Positions 7,209-16,307 of a stretch of DNA of 34,272 nt are shown here, piece by piece; position 1 is the stretch's first letter, and each line of letters opens with the position of its first letter. This stretch comes from Litorivivens sp041619575 (GTDB lineage Bacteria; Pseudomonadota; Gammaproteobacteria; Pseudomonadales; Spongiibacteraceae). Where the stretch lies: contig JBFKDP010000007.1 in the NCBI GenBank assembly GCA_041619575.1, positions 1-34,272 on the forward strand, given 5' to 3'. The notes beneath the pieces are model-generated. The model saw only the letters and a program-made list of their open reading frames with translations. It made no database searches and was not told where the DNA came from. The translations under genes were made by a program, and so were the position numbers.

Positions 7209-9930
7209 TTAGTAGGTGATCGTTCGGCTAAGGCTGACCGTGTCTCCACTGTCGTCGGTGGCAACAAGATCTACAGTCGACGTTCCCAACCCATCTTCGT
7301 GTTCAGTGTTGAAGCTGAACTTGTAGCTGGTCAAAGCAATAGGCTGCCCATCGAGCGTCCAATCGTAATTAACCACAGATCCATCTGGGTCTCGGCAATC
7401 GGCATTAACCGTGATCGTGTCACGGATGCGTAGGTGCTCGATCTCACAACTCGGGAGTTGATTCGGATTCGCGGTGACGCCTGTTGTGATATCGCTAGAG
7501 ACATCCAGCTCGGTATCAACTTGAGCGCGAAGCACGTAGCTCCCGGGCTGGGTGATTTCGATCTGCGGACGCGGGCCCTCAGCGCCGGCGACAAGGTTGC
7601 CATTCAGGAACCAGCTGACGGTGTCCACCCTGTTCTCACGGTGCCCCCCGCTTACACTTAAGCGCGGAGATAACGTATAAGGCGCACGATCGTATCGGTT
7701 CGATGAGTAGGTATCCAAGCGAAGATCGTAGGGTGGCGTTGGCGCAACAGTGAGGTTGTGCACGACCGATTCTGAGTTGCCTCGCTCGTCGTAGACCTCA
7801 GCTTCGATGGTGTACGTTCCCGGCTCAGTTATGTGGGCCGTGACCCGGCCATCACGTTGGTTCTCGACGGCAACTCCCGCCGGGATGGTCCAATTGAAGT
7901 GAATTGGCTCGCCATAGGTTTGTCGATACCAGGTCACATCTTCCGGCCGCACGTCAAAGCGGACGGGTGTTGGCACCTCTGGATATCGGGTCGAGACGTC
8001 CATAACAAAGTTTGGCCAGACATACTTCCACAGGCGCACTCGTTTGGACGCTTCACGCGTTGTGGTCTCGGAATGCCCGACCACCCATGTCCGGTGCTTC
8101 AGGAAAACGTACCCCCCCATGCCGACTTCATCGAGCAGCGCTTGAGGTGGACTCCAGTTAAGCGTCTGTCCTTCCACAATAGTGCCGTCAGGTAGCTCCC
8201 ACTCCTGCCCTATCGTCATTGTGCTTTGGCGGTTGCGCCATGATGGGGTCGCGGTAGCTTCAAACGTATAGTTGTAGCCGACCTCGAAAATGCGCGGCCC
8301 GCGCAGTGACAGTCGAGGCTGGCGAGGTGTTTCAAAAATGACACTGCCACGCTTGGCGCTCCAGCTTGAGCGCATCGCGGGATCCGCATCACCTCGGCGC
8401 ACCTTGACCATATAGCGCAGATTAAGGGCGGCTTCGCTTTCCAGCGTAGCTGAGGGACCGTTGATGACATGGTCATTTCCTTCCGCATCACGGTATTCCC
8501 ATACCACCACCGCGTCGTTCACCGGTTCACCTTCCGCGAAGGCTTGAGCAGTGAGTGTTACGGGCTCACCCGGTGCAGAGTGCTCGGGCCCGGCCACATC
8601 GATGTCGAGAGGGATATATGACCAGATCTCAACGGCTTCTGTATTGGAAACGGCGCCGGAGTGCTTGTTGGTCAGCCGAGCCCGGAATTGATGGACGCCC
8701 TCTTCGACCCGCATGTACAGCGTTGGCCTATTGGCGTCGGGAATGTCCTCCCAGGTGTTACCGTTGTCGAGTGACACTTGCCACTGCATGTCTCCCAGTG
8801 CGCTCATCTCGGTGCGATCGCCGCGCAGTGTTAGCCGTGTGCCAAGCGGTGACGGTCCTTCGCTGACCGTGGCGTGCACCAGTGCTTCGACCGGGGTGCC
8901 TTTGTAGATCCGCGGCGCCAGCGCTCGGCTTGTAATGACTCGCTCCAGCTCTGGCTCGGGAGCCACAAGCGTTGCGACCGCGTAATAGCGATTTTGCCCT
9001 TCGAGCTCCTGCAGGGTTTCTGGCGGGATGGTAAATGACACCCCTGTGTCGCCAAGAGCCTTGGTTTCCGTAATAGCCTCATACGTGTCATTAGCGCGAT
9101 CGTAAGTGGCCAGGTACACATTCCAGTTCCCCATGCTAGTAGCGTCGTAACTGAGTTCACCCGCATATGGGACGCCCAACATAAAATGAACATCGTAGGC
9201 GTTGGTATCAAGGCCGGAGCGATCGCCGTTTAGCGCAGTGCGAATGCCAGCATCAGGCATCACGATACCTTCGATTGTGTATTCCTCGAAGGACTCCGGG
9301 TAGTCGCTGTAAGCGACGGTGATAGTGTACGTGGCGGTATCCCACAGGGGGCCTTCATGCCCCGGTGTTGCCTTATAGTTGCCGGAACGGACGCCGCTGT
9401 AGATAACGGGCTCACTGTATCCTGTTGAGGCGATCGTAATGTCCACGTCGTAGTCGGCCCCATTGCGAAGTACTGCCAGCGTCGCCCCGCCACCGTAGTC
9501 AACGGCGTAGTGTCCGGAGGCCATAAGATCTCCCTTAAGGATATCCAGCCCGGGAGGTGGAGGTTCGGTAACCGATACGCTGTAGTTGCCGCTGCCAATC
9601 CAAACCGGCTCGCCGGTGCGGCGGCTAACGACGCCGACCTGCCATTCAACAGGGTACTCACCGACTTCATCGAAGCGGCCTCGCCAAGCAGCTGCACCCA
9701 TGCTGGACCAGCGCTGAGCTTCGAAATCTGGCGGCGCGTTGGTGAGCTCTACGTAACAAACACTCTCCGGTGAGGAGGTGGCCAATTGCAGATCCGTTGT
9801 AATCGTGCACTGATCAGGATTCGCCAGTGCAAAGGTATAGAGCTGAACACGTTTGACGGCATCGCTCTCAACCCCTTCCGCGACGTTCAGCTGGATATTT
9901 GCCTCTTCAACTACCAAATCATTTGAGACG
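7209..9930 (-). other. Paralogous C-terminal module (copy in the Ig-like giant)
   Basis: Roughly the last 900 codons. Landmarks shared with 23000-25660: C-x(16)-C with TTDL after the first Cys, GPRIFEVGY, DVTWYR-TYGEP, VAPTPPY, VSGGHREN, ETELDV and C-DPDG. The order is collinear throughout. Left and right limits are approximate. Confidence 0.85.
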
Positions 9931-12900
9931 GTTTCCAGCACCTCGAACGCCTCCCCAGACTGAATAGTCAGGTCGTAGACGATGGTATCGACACCCACCT
10001 CCTCTGCCTGTCCGTAGGCATTACCGCTGAATTCGTCATAGCTACCGTAGTCCAGACCATCAGTGAATGTTGCTATGCAAACGGGGTCGGTGAATGTGCT
10101 GTATGACTGCGCAGTCCTGCGATTATCAGGAGTGTCGGTCAGAACGCGGCAGACATCGCTGGTGCCTTCAACCGCGATCTCAAGGGAGCGCATATGGGGA
10201 ACGGTCCAACTTTCGGTTACCGCCTGCGAAGTTGGTCGAATAACGGTCCCTTTAGCGCGGATATAGGGCGCACCCGCGGCGTCCATGGAGATCATAACCT
10301 CGAAGACGGCGTCTTCCTCTGCCGCAATCATCGGAAGCGTGACAACGGATCGGTTAGCGTCGAGATCATAGGCTGAAGCCACTTCTGCACTTTCACCCGG
10401 CTGGAGGGTGACGCCATTAATCGTCATTGCCGTTGTTGAGGAGGCAGCCAGTTGCGCTACGACAACTGACGTACCTTCAAGCAAGCGACCCGAGTTATCG
10501 CGCATGGTCGGACTGGCGAAGGCATGGTAGCCCGTAACATTGTCCTTGATGGCGATAGCGCTGGCCGGGATGTTGAAGCTTTCTCCCCAGCGAGAGTCAA
10601 TGACGACGGGTGTGAAGTAGAAATCGCGAACCAATGTGGACTCATTACCGCGTTCATCAACACTGGTCAGGCTGATGGTGTACGGCACCTGGTCGCTAGG
10701 GTACATCGCTGGCGTGTCGAGCTTGAACGTGCCGTCGACTCGCTGGGTGATTGTGAGGCCCTGCGCGTCAATGTTGTCGGGGCCGCCGGTGATTGATGCC
10801 TCGGTCAGCTGCGGATTGTCGTCGTAGTTATCCGTGACCGAAATATGTAGATCGTCTACCTGTTTCGCCTGGGCACCGTCACTCGGGATTTCAGCGATAT
10901 CGATCACGGGTGGAGTGCTATCGATGAACATGGCTTCGCCGTTTTCGGTAATGCTATTGCCGAAACTATCCGTTGCTACAATGCTGACAGTGTAGGTGCC
11001 CTCTGTCAGGGTGCTAACATCCACCTCGTGAGTGAAGTTGTGACCATTGAACACAAACGTTTCGACGGTCTCTTCGAGTGCGATGGTTCCCTCCTCATCG
11101 GTGAAGGTAACCACCATCCTTTCCATACCGAGGCGTCCATCAAAGTTTCCGGCGCCGTATTCAGTGCCGTTGATCGTATAGGCCCCGGTCTCATTGTTGT
11201 AGGTCGTATTCTGGATCAAGGGGTTGGACAGGTCAGAGTAAAGGTTTAGCGTCAGCGGATCCGACGCAACACTGGTGCCTTTGCGGTTAACCGTGGTTTG
11301 GTGTTCCAGTTTCGCATTGGATTTGTCGGTACCAAATGCGCGACTGGAGGGGGTAAAGCTACACATTGTCCCCGTTGGTGGGATCTCGCAGTAACCCATG
11401 GGTGTTACCCACTGCTGGGTGTAATAGCGCGGCTCAACCTCGACTTTGAATGTGTCCAGCGGAATTACGCCAACCTCGCGGTTGTACCGGTGCTCAATGC
11501 TGGTGTCGATAGGCTGGCTGCCCGAGATCACGGAGAACGCCGTCACCACCGGTGGGCGATGCTCCATATCAAACACCGACGGCTCTCCCCTTGATATGTT
11601 CCCGAAGTTGTCCATCAACTCGACGGTGACTTCATACTGAGCGCCGTATTCGTTGGGGTCGAGTTCTACTTCAAAGCGGAAATTATCGCCGGCGGCATCT
11701 GTTGGAAAGTTGGCGGTTTCAACGTAGATGGTTCCCGTGTTGACGTCTTTGAGCTCGAAGCGCGCTGACTGGATACCAACCAGGCCGTCCAGTTGACCGG
11801 TGTAGGGTTCGATTCCTTCTACCCAAATCAGCTCTCGGTCAGCGTCATAGCCCTTGCCGGTTTCGCTGGGGGCGGCAAGATCGGAGTAGATCGTGTAGGG
11901 GTGCGGATTGGACACCATGCCATTGCCACTGACGTAGGCCTCTTGAACTGTTGTCGAGCTCTTGTGGGATTCGACGTTGTTGTCGGTCCCAACGGTTAGC
12001 GCGCTTGGCACAAGGCACTCTGTTTGGCCAGCGGGAATGGTGCAGCTACCGCCGTTGAACTCTGGGGGCGCCCAGCCCTGCTCATACACACGTTGTTCGA
12101 CTTGCACGGCAGCATCGATGGTCGCAACGCCGTCGTCTCGGTTGAGATACAGCGGATCGGTTCGGGTCTCACCAGCAACGCTGTAGGCGGTTCCCGTGAT
12201 GACCGGGGGAATGCCGTAGTAGAACGTATGCTGATCAGCGCCGAGGTTGCCAGCGCTGTCACGCCCTTCCACGTAGACCGTATAAGGGGTGTCGGAGCGA
12301 ACAAGATCGGTGAGGCTCGCTCCCCAGTGCTGATTGGTGACCGCAATTTGGCCTGTGTGATCGTACCCGGTGTTGGTGTTTGTGACGCGCATACTGACGG
12401 ACGTAACATCCCGCAGATTGTCTGTGGCGGTACCGCTGAAATAGTAATCGCCATCAACGCGTTCTTCATCCAGGGGCGTTGTAATCTCGATAACCGGTGG
12501 CGCGGCATCGATATAGTAGAAGTTGCGATTAGCCGAACCAACGTTGCCTTCAGCATCGGTCCCTGAGGCGACCAAGGTGTAAGGCTGGCTATTGCTTGGT
12601 GTTAGGCCGAGCGAATTTAGGTCGATAGCGGTAGACCACGCTCCGTCGCTGACGCTCGTAGTGCCCGCAGTGACATCAACACTGTCGGGGCCGCCAGTGA
12701 TTCGCAGCGACACAGAGGTAGGCGCGACCCGGTTGTCAGTGGCCGTGCCGTTGGTAGGCATTGTACTGCCGGCTTCATGCTGACTATCGGGCGTGGGCGC
12801 ATCGATCGTGATAACCGGTGGCGTGGTATCGGGGGGGGTGTATGTGAACTGGGTATTACCTTGAGCCCAGTTCATATGTCTATCCCGGTACCGGTACTCA

Positions 12901-13649
12901 ACGTCAATCCGACCTTCTACCGCGCCGGCGTAGTCGCACCAGCCTGATACAAAATTGGGAACCTGGTGTAGCCGATAAGCTTCAGAGCCCCGGTAATAGC
13001 CGATCTGCTGATTACAACGGGCAATTTCCGTACCCCCTTGGCTTAGGGTGAGCTCCGTAAAGTACATCTCTACCGACTCATTTTCTTCTAAGCCAGACAT
13101 CTGGGCCAGCAATCTAACCCGGGCATTGGCGTTATCATTTTCGAGCCCGCGCATCTCGGGAATCACGGGCTGGTAGGTGTATTGAATCGGGTAGTTTCTA
13201 GTCCCGTAAGCATTCTCAATGCTGAGAATTACATTGCGAACTTTTACTTTGTCGCCTGTCGTCGGCGCGGCACCGTGTGAATAGCCGCTGCTGGTGCATT
13301 CATCCTGACCTGCTGGAATGGTGCAGCCGGCGGCGAGCTTGGGGTATTGCCCAGAGCCCGCGACATCTTCTTCCCACCACTTAATGTAGGTGGGGTAATC
13401 AACGGGGCGCGATGCACGGTAGGAAGCCTGAGTGGCATAGAAAGGCTCGGTTTCGCGCCCACCGATGCGCAGATAGGGGTCCCAGGTAAGAGAGACGCTG
13501 GAGTTCCACCAGAAATTACCTTGCGCTGTGTAAATGCCATGGTGAGGTGAAGCTTGCGCAAAGGAGGCTGTTATAGCTACCAAAGCAATCGTCGTCTGCC
13601 ATATAAGAGCTATGAAACGTGACGTGCTGGGGCGGGATGAAATCGACAT
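7209..13649 (-). CDS. Giant secreted Ig-like-domain protein, 2146 aa, related to plasmid Big proteins
   Basis: A Sec signal peptide is visible at residues 1-33 (hydrophobic IALVAITASFAQA). The next ~240 residues (WDPYLRIGG, YTYQPVIPEMRGL) recall the N-terminal domain, DUF4165 as I remember it, of large Ig-like Big proteins on IncHI-type conjugative plasmids, which are secreted and needed for efficient conjugation. A domain with a C-x-I-P-x-x-G-x-x-x-C loop occurs three times (coding positions near 13290-13325, 12010-12050 and 11357-11398). Between and after these lie bacterial Ig-like repeats containing TPPVITIDAP-type strand starts. The last ~890 residues match the end of the cadherin giant at 23000, including paired cysteines and a final PKD-like domain with CRDPDGSV. 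No LPXTG, RTX or autotransporter barrel is seen. It is last in an operon with lipoprotein and small membrane genes. Confidence 0.85.
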   Translation of the reverse strand: MSISSRPSTSRFIALIWQTTIALVAITASFAQASPHHGIYTAQGNFWWNSSVSLTWDPYLRIGGRETEPFYATQASYRASRPVDYPTYIKWWEEDVAGSGQYPKLAAGCTIPAGQDECTSSGYSHGAAPTTGDKVKVRNVILSIENAYGTRNYPIQYTYQPVIPEMRGLENDNANARVRLLAQMSGLEENESVEMYFTELTLSQGGTEIARCNQQIGYYRGSEAYRLHQVPNFVSGWCDYAGAVEGRIDVEYRYRDRHMNWAQGNTQFTYTPPDTTPPVITIDAPTPDSQHEAGSTMPTNGTATDNRVAPTSVSLRITGGPDSVDVTAGTTSVSDGAWSTAIDLNSLGLTPSNSQPYTLVASGTDAEGNVGSANRNFYYIDAAPPVIEITTPLDEERVDGDYYFSGTATDNLRDVTSVSMRVTNTNTGYDHTGQIAVTNQHWGASLTDLVRSDTPYTVYVEGRDSAGNLGADQHTFYYGIPPVITGTAYSVAGETRTDPLYLNRDDGVATIDAAVQVEQRVYEQGWAPPEFNGGSCTIPAGQTECLVPSALTVGTDNNVESHKSSTTVQEAYVSGNGMVSNPHPYTIYSDLAAPSETGKGYDADRELIWVEGIEPYTGQLDGLVGIQSARFELKDVNTGTIYVETANFPTDAAGDNFRFEVELDPNEYGAQYEVTVELMDNFGNISRGEPSVFDMEHRPPVVTAFSVISGSQPIDTSIEHRYNREVGVIPLDTFKVEVEPRYYTQQWVTPMGYCEIPPTGTMCSFTPSSRAFGTDKSNAKLEHQTTVNRKGTSVASDPLTLNLYSDLSNPLIQNTTYNNETGAYTINGTEYGAGNFDGRLGMERMVVTFTDEEGTIALEETVETFVFNGHNFTHEVDVSTLTEGTYTVSIVATDSFGNSITENGEAMFIDSTPPVIDIAEIPSDGAQAKQVDDLHISVTDNYDDNPQLTEASITGGPDNIDAQGLTITQRVDGTFKLDTPAMYPSDQVPYTISLTSVDERGNESTLVRDFYFTPVVIDSRWGESFNIPASAIAIKDNVTGYHAFASPTMRDNSGRLLEGTSVVVAQLAASSTTAMTINGVTLQPGESAEVASAYDLDANRSVVTLPMIAAEEDAVFEVMISMDAAGAPYIRAKGTVIRPTSQAVTESWTVPHMRSLEIAVEGTSDVCRVLTDTPDNRRTAQSYSTFTDPVCIATFTDGLDYGSYDEFSGNAYGQAEEVGVDTIVYDLTIQSGEAFEVLETVSNDLVVEEANIQLNVAEGVESDAVKRVQLYTFALANPDQCTITTDLQLATSSPESVCYVELTNAPPDFEAQRWSSMGAAAWRGRFDEVGEYPVEWQVGVVSRRTGEPVWIGSGNYSVSVTEPPPPGLDILKGDLMASGHYAVDYGGGATLAVLRNGADYDVDITIASTGYSEPVIYSGVRSGNYKATPGHEGPLWDTATYTITVAYSDYPESFEEYTIEGIVMPDAGIRTALNGDRSGLDTNAYDVHFMLGVPYAGELSYDATSMGNWNVYLATYDRANDTYEAITETKALGDTGVSFTIPPETLQELEGQNRYYAVATLVAPEPELERVITSRALAPRIYKGTPVEALVHATVSEGPSPLGTRLTLRGDRTEMSALGDMQWQVSLDNGNTWEDIPDANRPTLYMRVEEGVHQFRARLTNKHSGAVSNTEAVEIWSYIPLDIDVAGPEHSAPGEPVTLTAQAFAEGEPVNDAVVVWEYRDAEGNDHVINGPSATLESEAALNLRYMVKVRRGDADPAMRSSWSAKRGSVIFETPRQPRLSLRGPRIFEVGYNYTFEATATPSWRNRQSTMTIGQEWELPDGTIVEGQTLNWSPPQALLDEVGMGGYVFLKHRTWVVGHSETTTREASKRVRLWKYVWPNFVMDVSTRYPEVPTPVRFDVRPEDVTWYRQTYGEPIHFNWTIPAGVAVENQRDGRVTAHITEPGTYTIEAEVYDERGNSESVVHNLTVAPTPPYDLRLDTYSSNRYDRAPYTLSPRLSVSGGHRENRVDTVSWFLNGNLVAGAEGPRPQIEITQPGSYVLRAQVDTELDVSSDITTGVTANPNQLPSCEIEHLRIRDTITVNADCRDPDGSVVNYDWTLDGQPIALTSYKFSFNTEHEDGLGTSTVDLVATDDSGDTVSLSRTITY

Positions 13650-13699
13650 GGCATTAATTCGTCCTATAACGTTATTTGCACTTACTGGTGGTGACGCGC

Positions 13700-14269
13700 T
13701 TACAGTGCTCGACGTGTAACTTTGATGTGCTCGCGAAAATCAGCCAGGGATGCCCCACTGATACTGGCTAGGCCGATAGTGACATCGAGGCTTCCCACTT
13801 GGATCGTGAGGAATTCACCTCCTGATAGGCCCCCTTGTTGTCTGGCGGGATAGCCGTCTATTTCGAAGTCTGACTCCCAGTCGCTGGTCCTTGGCTGGGA
13901 AGATAACGATATTCTTTTGCAGTCAGGCACAGTTATGGTGTGGCGAAGTCGGACGGTGGGCTGACGGATGTCGTACTCTTTTAAGGCGCAATTCTGCCCT
14001 CCAATACGAGCGGTGGTGTCTGTGTTGCGTGGCGTTAAGAGTCTGTTGGTGAAGCCCAGGCGTTTGATGTGGGCTTTCATCTCCCGGAGATAATCGTGCG
14101 TACTCTCTGGCGGATGCACGAGGTGACCTGCAGCGGATTCGACGCTTCCAGCGACATCTGTTGCAGCTTGAATGTCGCTGTCTACAGGGGGTTGCGCGCT
14201 AGCTATTGCCGCAAGTGCTGTTGCGATCGCAAAAACGGTGAATCGGCGCGTAAACAAAACCTTTGTCAT
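13700..14269 (-). CDS. Secreted protein of unknown function, 189 aa
   Basis: I start at the ATG at 14269 because it gives a clean signal peptide (MTKVLFTRRFTVFAIATALAAIASA, cleavage after ASA); the open frame extends to 14410 but those 47 residues lack any signal character. The mature part has two cysteines (GQNCALKEYD and VPDCKRISL) that could form a disulfide, and a C-terminal beta-rich stretch (EFLTIQVGSLDVTIGLASI). It should be periplasmic or exported. It sits 50 bases upstream of the 2146 aa giant's start and downstream of the 40-44 aa membrane protein, so it probably belongs to the same operon. No family is recognised. Confidence 0.7.
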   Translation of the reverse strand: MTKVLFTRRFTVFAIATALAAIASAQPPVDSDIQAATDVAGSVESAAGHLVHPPESTHDYLREMKAHIKRLGFTNRLLTPRNTDTTARIGGQNCALKEYDIRQPTVRLRHTITVPDCKRISLSSQPRTSDWESDFEIDGYPARQQGGLSGGEFLTIQVGSLDVTIGLASISGASLADFREHIKVTRRAL

Positions 14270-14489
14270 GGTGCAAGCCTCGGTAATGACTGCCCGGAGC
14301 GCGGCTCTCAGACAGGGTTTCTGACACCGATAATGTAGCTTCTGGTGCGTCGCAAGCTTGCTTCTCGGGCGGTATTTAACTGGTGTAAGGTTTTTGTGTG
14401 GTGGTGACACCGGGAACGAGGGCAGCGAAGAGGATGTGGGGGGTCATCGAGATTGACCGCCTTCTCTCAGAAAGGCTTGTCGGCTGGGG

Positions 14490-14624
14490 TTAGATCACAC
14501 CCCATTTGGCCAGTGCAAGATACGTCCCCCCAATGACGGCGCTGAGATAAATGGCGCTAACAACCAGCTCTTTGGTGGACATGCCTTCGGGCAAATCGTG
14601 GGGACTGTGCATGAATTGCTCCAT
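14490..14624 (-). CDS. Tiny single-helix membrane protein, 44 aa (or 40 aa from the second Met)
   Basis: Reading the minus strand from 14624 gives MEQFMHSPHDLPEGMSTKEL followed by VVSAIYLSAVIGGTYLALAKWGVI and TAA at 14492-14490. The second half is one hydrophobic helix flanked by Lys residues. The Met at 14612 has GGAG six bases upstream, a far better ribosome site than the first Met, so 40 aa is the likelier product. The sequence looks coding: no rare residues, a charged N-terminus, then a clean helix. It lies 55 bases after the lipoprotein gene and precedes the secreted 189 aa gene. It may be an inner-membrane accessory subunit; that is inference from position. Confidence 0.65.
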   Translation of the reverse strand: MEQFMHSPHDLPEGMSTKELVVSAIYLSAVIGGTYLALAKWGVI

Positions 14625-14679
14625 GGGTTCGCAGCAACCGGCGCCCCACCCTTGAGACCCCGATTGCGCTGAAGCCGGA

Positions 14680-15624
14680 TCAACCTTCTTCCGGGTACTT
14701 CACAAAAAAGTGCGTTGTTTGTTTGTGGAACAGCAGCGGGACTGGCCGTTTAAAAAACGGACTGGGCGGCAGGTAGACAATGACATTGTCAGGCGCGTGT
14801 TTGACCAGCGCGGTGTTGAACCGCTCGATAAACAACTGATAACGCTGCTTGTCTTCGGGGGTTCGCTGTTTCTTCGGTTTACGGAAGTAGTCATTTTCAT
14901 GGAAGAGGTAACCGTTGACCTTGGCGTAGACCGGTTGCGTGGGTGCGTTCTGCGCTGCCCGCAGTGGGATTTCGGCCTCCATGCGGGTGTGCTTTAACCC
15001 ACCGTGAATTCGATTACCTCCGGTGTTTGTCGTTAACGGGGTGTGGAGAGTGCAGCCAGCACGGCAGACATCGGGGTGTTGGACGAGGAATGCGTGGTCA
15101 TTGGCGTACCGGCTCATTTTCCGTCGTTTGGCTACGGCCTCGAAGGTGGTTTCCTGAAAGGTCGCCCCGACCTCTTGGAGCGCGCTGGCAAACCAGCGGC
15201 GCATGTCTGGGACGGTGGCTCGTTCGAAGGCATCAATCGAGGGGTAAGCCGTTTGGGGCGCGTAGACGATGTAGCCAGACCGCGTGGCCGTTGGTGCTGA
15301 AGTGGACATGATGTCGATGATAGAGACCAAGGCGAGTGGCCCGGCGTTGACGATCCGGCCGACGGAGGTGCCCATCATCATCGTAGAGCCAGCGGCGCCG
15401 GCGATGGTCAGGGTCGAGGTGGCGTTATCGTAGGTTTGGCCGAACGTCGAAATGTCGTGTGATCGGAAGGCAGCATATTGATCGGGTGGCAACTCGACAT
15501 CATTCAACCCCTCATCCATCTCCAACCCTTTCATGACCTGGAGGGCATAGGAATCGCGGGGCGTGCCGGCGCAGGCGGTTAGCAGGACCGTGGTTATCAG
15601 CAAAATCAGGGTTCGGATCATCAT
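14680..15624 (-). CDS. Lipoprotein of unknown function, 314 aa
   Basis: The start MMIRTLILLITTVLLTACAG is a lipoprotein signal with lipobox LTAC (Cys18), followed by Ala-Gly, so outer-membrane sorting is likely. AGAGGA lies 8 bases before the ATG. The mature part includes a glycine-rich hydrophobic segment (GAAGSTMMMGTSVGRIVNAG, residues ~78-97) that might insert in a membrane, a two-Cys loop (HPDVCRAGCTLHTPL) and a conserved-looking basic C-terminal domain ending HFFVKYPEEG. It heads the operon whose last gene is the 2146 aa giant, so it may be an outer-membrane anchor or export factor for it. I do not recognise a named family. Confidence 0.75.
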   Translation of the reverse strand: MMIRTLILLITTVLLTACAGTPRDSYALQVMKGLEMDEGLNDVELPPDQYAAFRSHDISTFGQTYDNATSTLTIAGAAGSTMMMGTSVGRIVNAGPLALVSIIDIMSTSAPTATRSGYIVYAPQTAYPSIDAFERATVPDMRRWFASALQEVGATFQETTFEAVAKRRKMSRYANDHAFLVQHPDVCRAGCTLHTPLTTNTGGNRIHGGLKHTRMEAEIPLRAAQNAPTQPVYAKVNGYLFHENDYFRKPKKQRTPEDKQRYQLFIERFNTALVKHAPDNVIVYLPPSPFFKRPVPLLFHKQTTHFFVKYPEEG

Positions 15625-15650
15625 GCGTGCATCCTCTTAGCGCGGTATTT

Positions 15651-15682
15651 TAGTATATACCTCGTATATCCTTTAAAGGTAT
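15651..15682. promoter_or_regulatory. AT-rich palindromic regulatory region upstream of the lipoprotein gene
   Basis: It contains GTATATAC and GTATATCC as spaced half-repeats and the perfect palindrome CCTTTAAAGG. The block TATATACCTCGTATATCC (15654-15671) is nearly repeated as TATATACCTATATCC at 16592-16606 in the tus-like promoter, which suggests a common regulator. On the minus strand a TATACT -10 is possible near 15651-15656. Confidence 0.35.
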
Positions 15683-15827
15683 AGGGCAAGCCACATTTTC
15701 TTTTGCAGGTGAGTATACGGCGGCCATGTCACTGTAAAACGCGTAGAAGAGGCTCAAACAGGCGGTTGCAAGCAAGATTTGGAGGGGCTGGCTGTGGTTG
15801 GGACGAATCGCGCTGCGGGCGTGGCGG

Positions 15828-16307
15828 CTAGTCTTCCCCCGAAAAGGCCGCGCTAGGCCCGTACCCGCCTGGGTACAAGCCGTAATCCAAATTGCCATAG
15901 AAATTTACGGGGACTTGGGGGCCGAACTTGACCGACAAATTTTCGATTCTCCCTATTTCGGCCCAGAAACGGCGTTCCTGTAGTTTATTCGCGCCTCTGG
16001 TGACCTTGTAGCCAGGCCTTAACTCGACAATGGTGTAGGGGTTTGAATCATCAAAGTCTTCTAGGTTAAGACGATCGTGTATGTTGAACCCGTCGATGGA
16101 GATGTATTCGGCCCATGCTACGCCCGACTTGGTTACGAGCCCGGTGATCTCTCCAGCTTTGTGCTGCTCGACAAGCGCCGCCAATGTCGGTGGATCAGGA
16201 CGCAAGACCTCTTGTACAAACGTTCCGTCCGAGCGTACGTATTCCGCGTAGCGCAGTTTGTCTTCTTCGCGGGTTTCATGGAATCGTTTAGCTGGCACAC
16301 TTCCCAT
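15828..16307 (-). CDS. Unknown soluble protein, 159 aa
   Basis: ATG at 16307, with only a weak ribosome site. The product is acidic, with no signal peptide or membrane helix at its start, and has the look of a real protein (LAALVEQHKAGEITGLVTKS, WAEYISIDGFNIHDRLNLED). The C-terminus is rich in Gly, Tyr and Pro (NFYGNLDYGLYPGGYGPS). It is transcribed divergently from the tus-like operon and its upstream region holds three of the four TGTGCTA motifs. It is separated from the lipoprotein gene by about 200 bases that include an AT-rich promoter-like region. Function unknown. Confidence 0.6.
   Translation of the reverse strand: MGSVPAKRFHETREEDKLRYAEYVRSDGTFVQEVLRPDPPTLAALVEQHKAGEITGLVTKSGVAWAEYISIDGFNIHDRLNLEDFDDSNPYTIVELRPGYKVTRGANKLQERRFWAEIGRIENLSVKFGPQVPVNFYGNLDYGLYPGGYGPSAAFSGED

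Noticed and set aside
14410..14480. 23-codon minus-strand frame beginning MTPHILFAAL
   Set aside because: Too short, poor ribosome-site spacing, and no coupling with neighbours strong enough to call it.
15650..15898. 82-codon minus-strand frame with a hydrophobic stretch (LLATACLSLFYAFY)
   Set aside because: It overlaps the end of the 159 aa gene in another frame, has no ribosome site and ends in the promoter-like palindromes of the lipoprotein gene.
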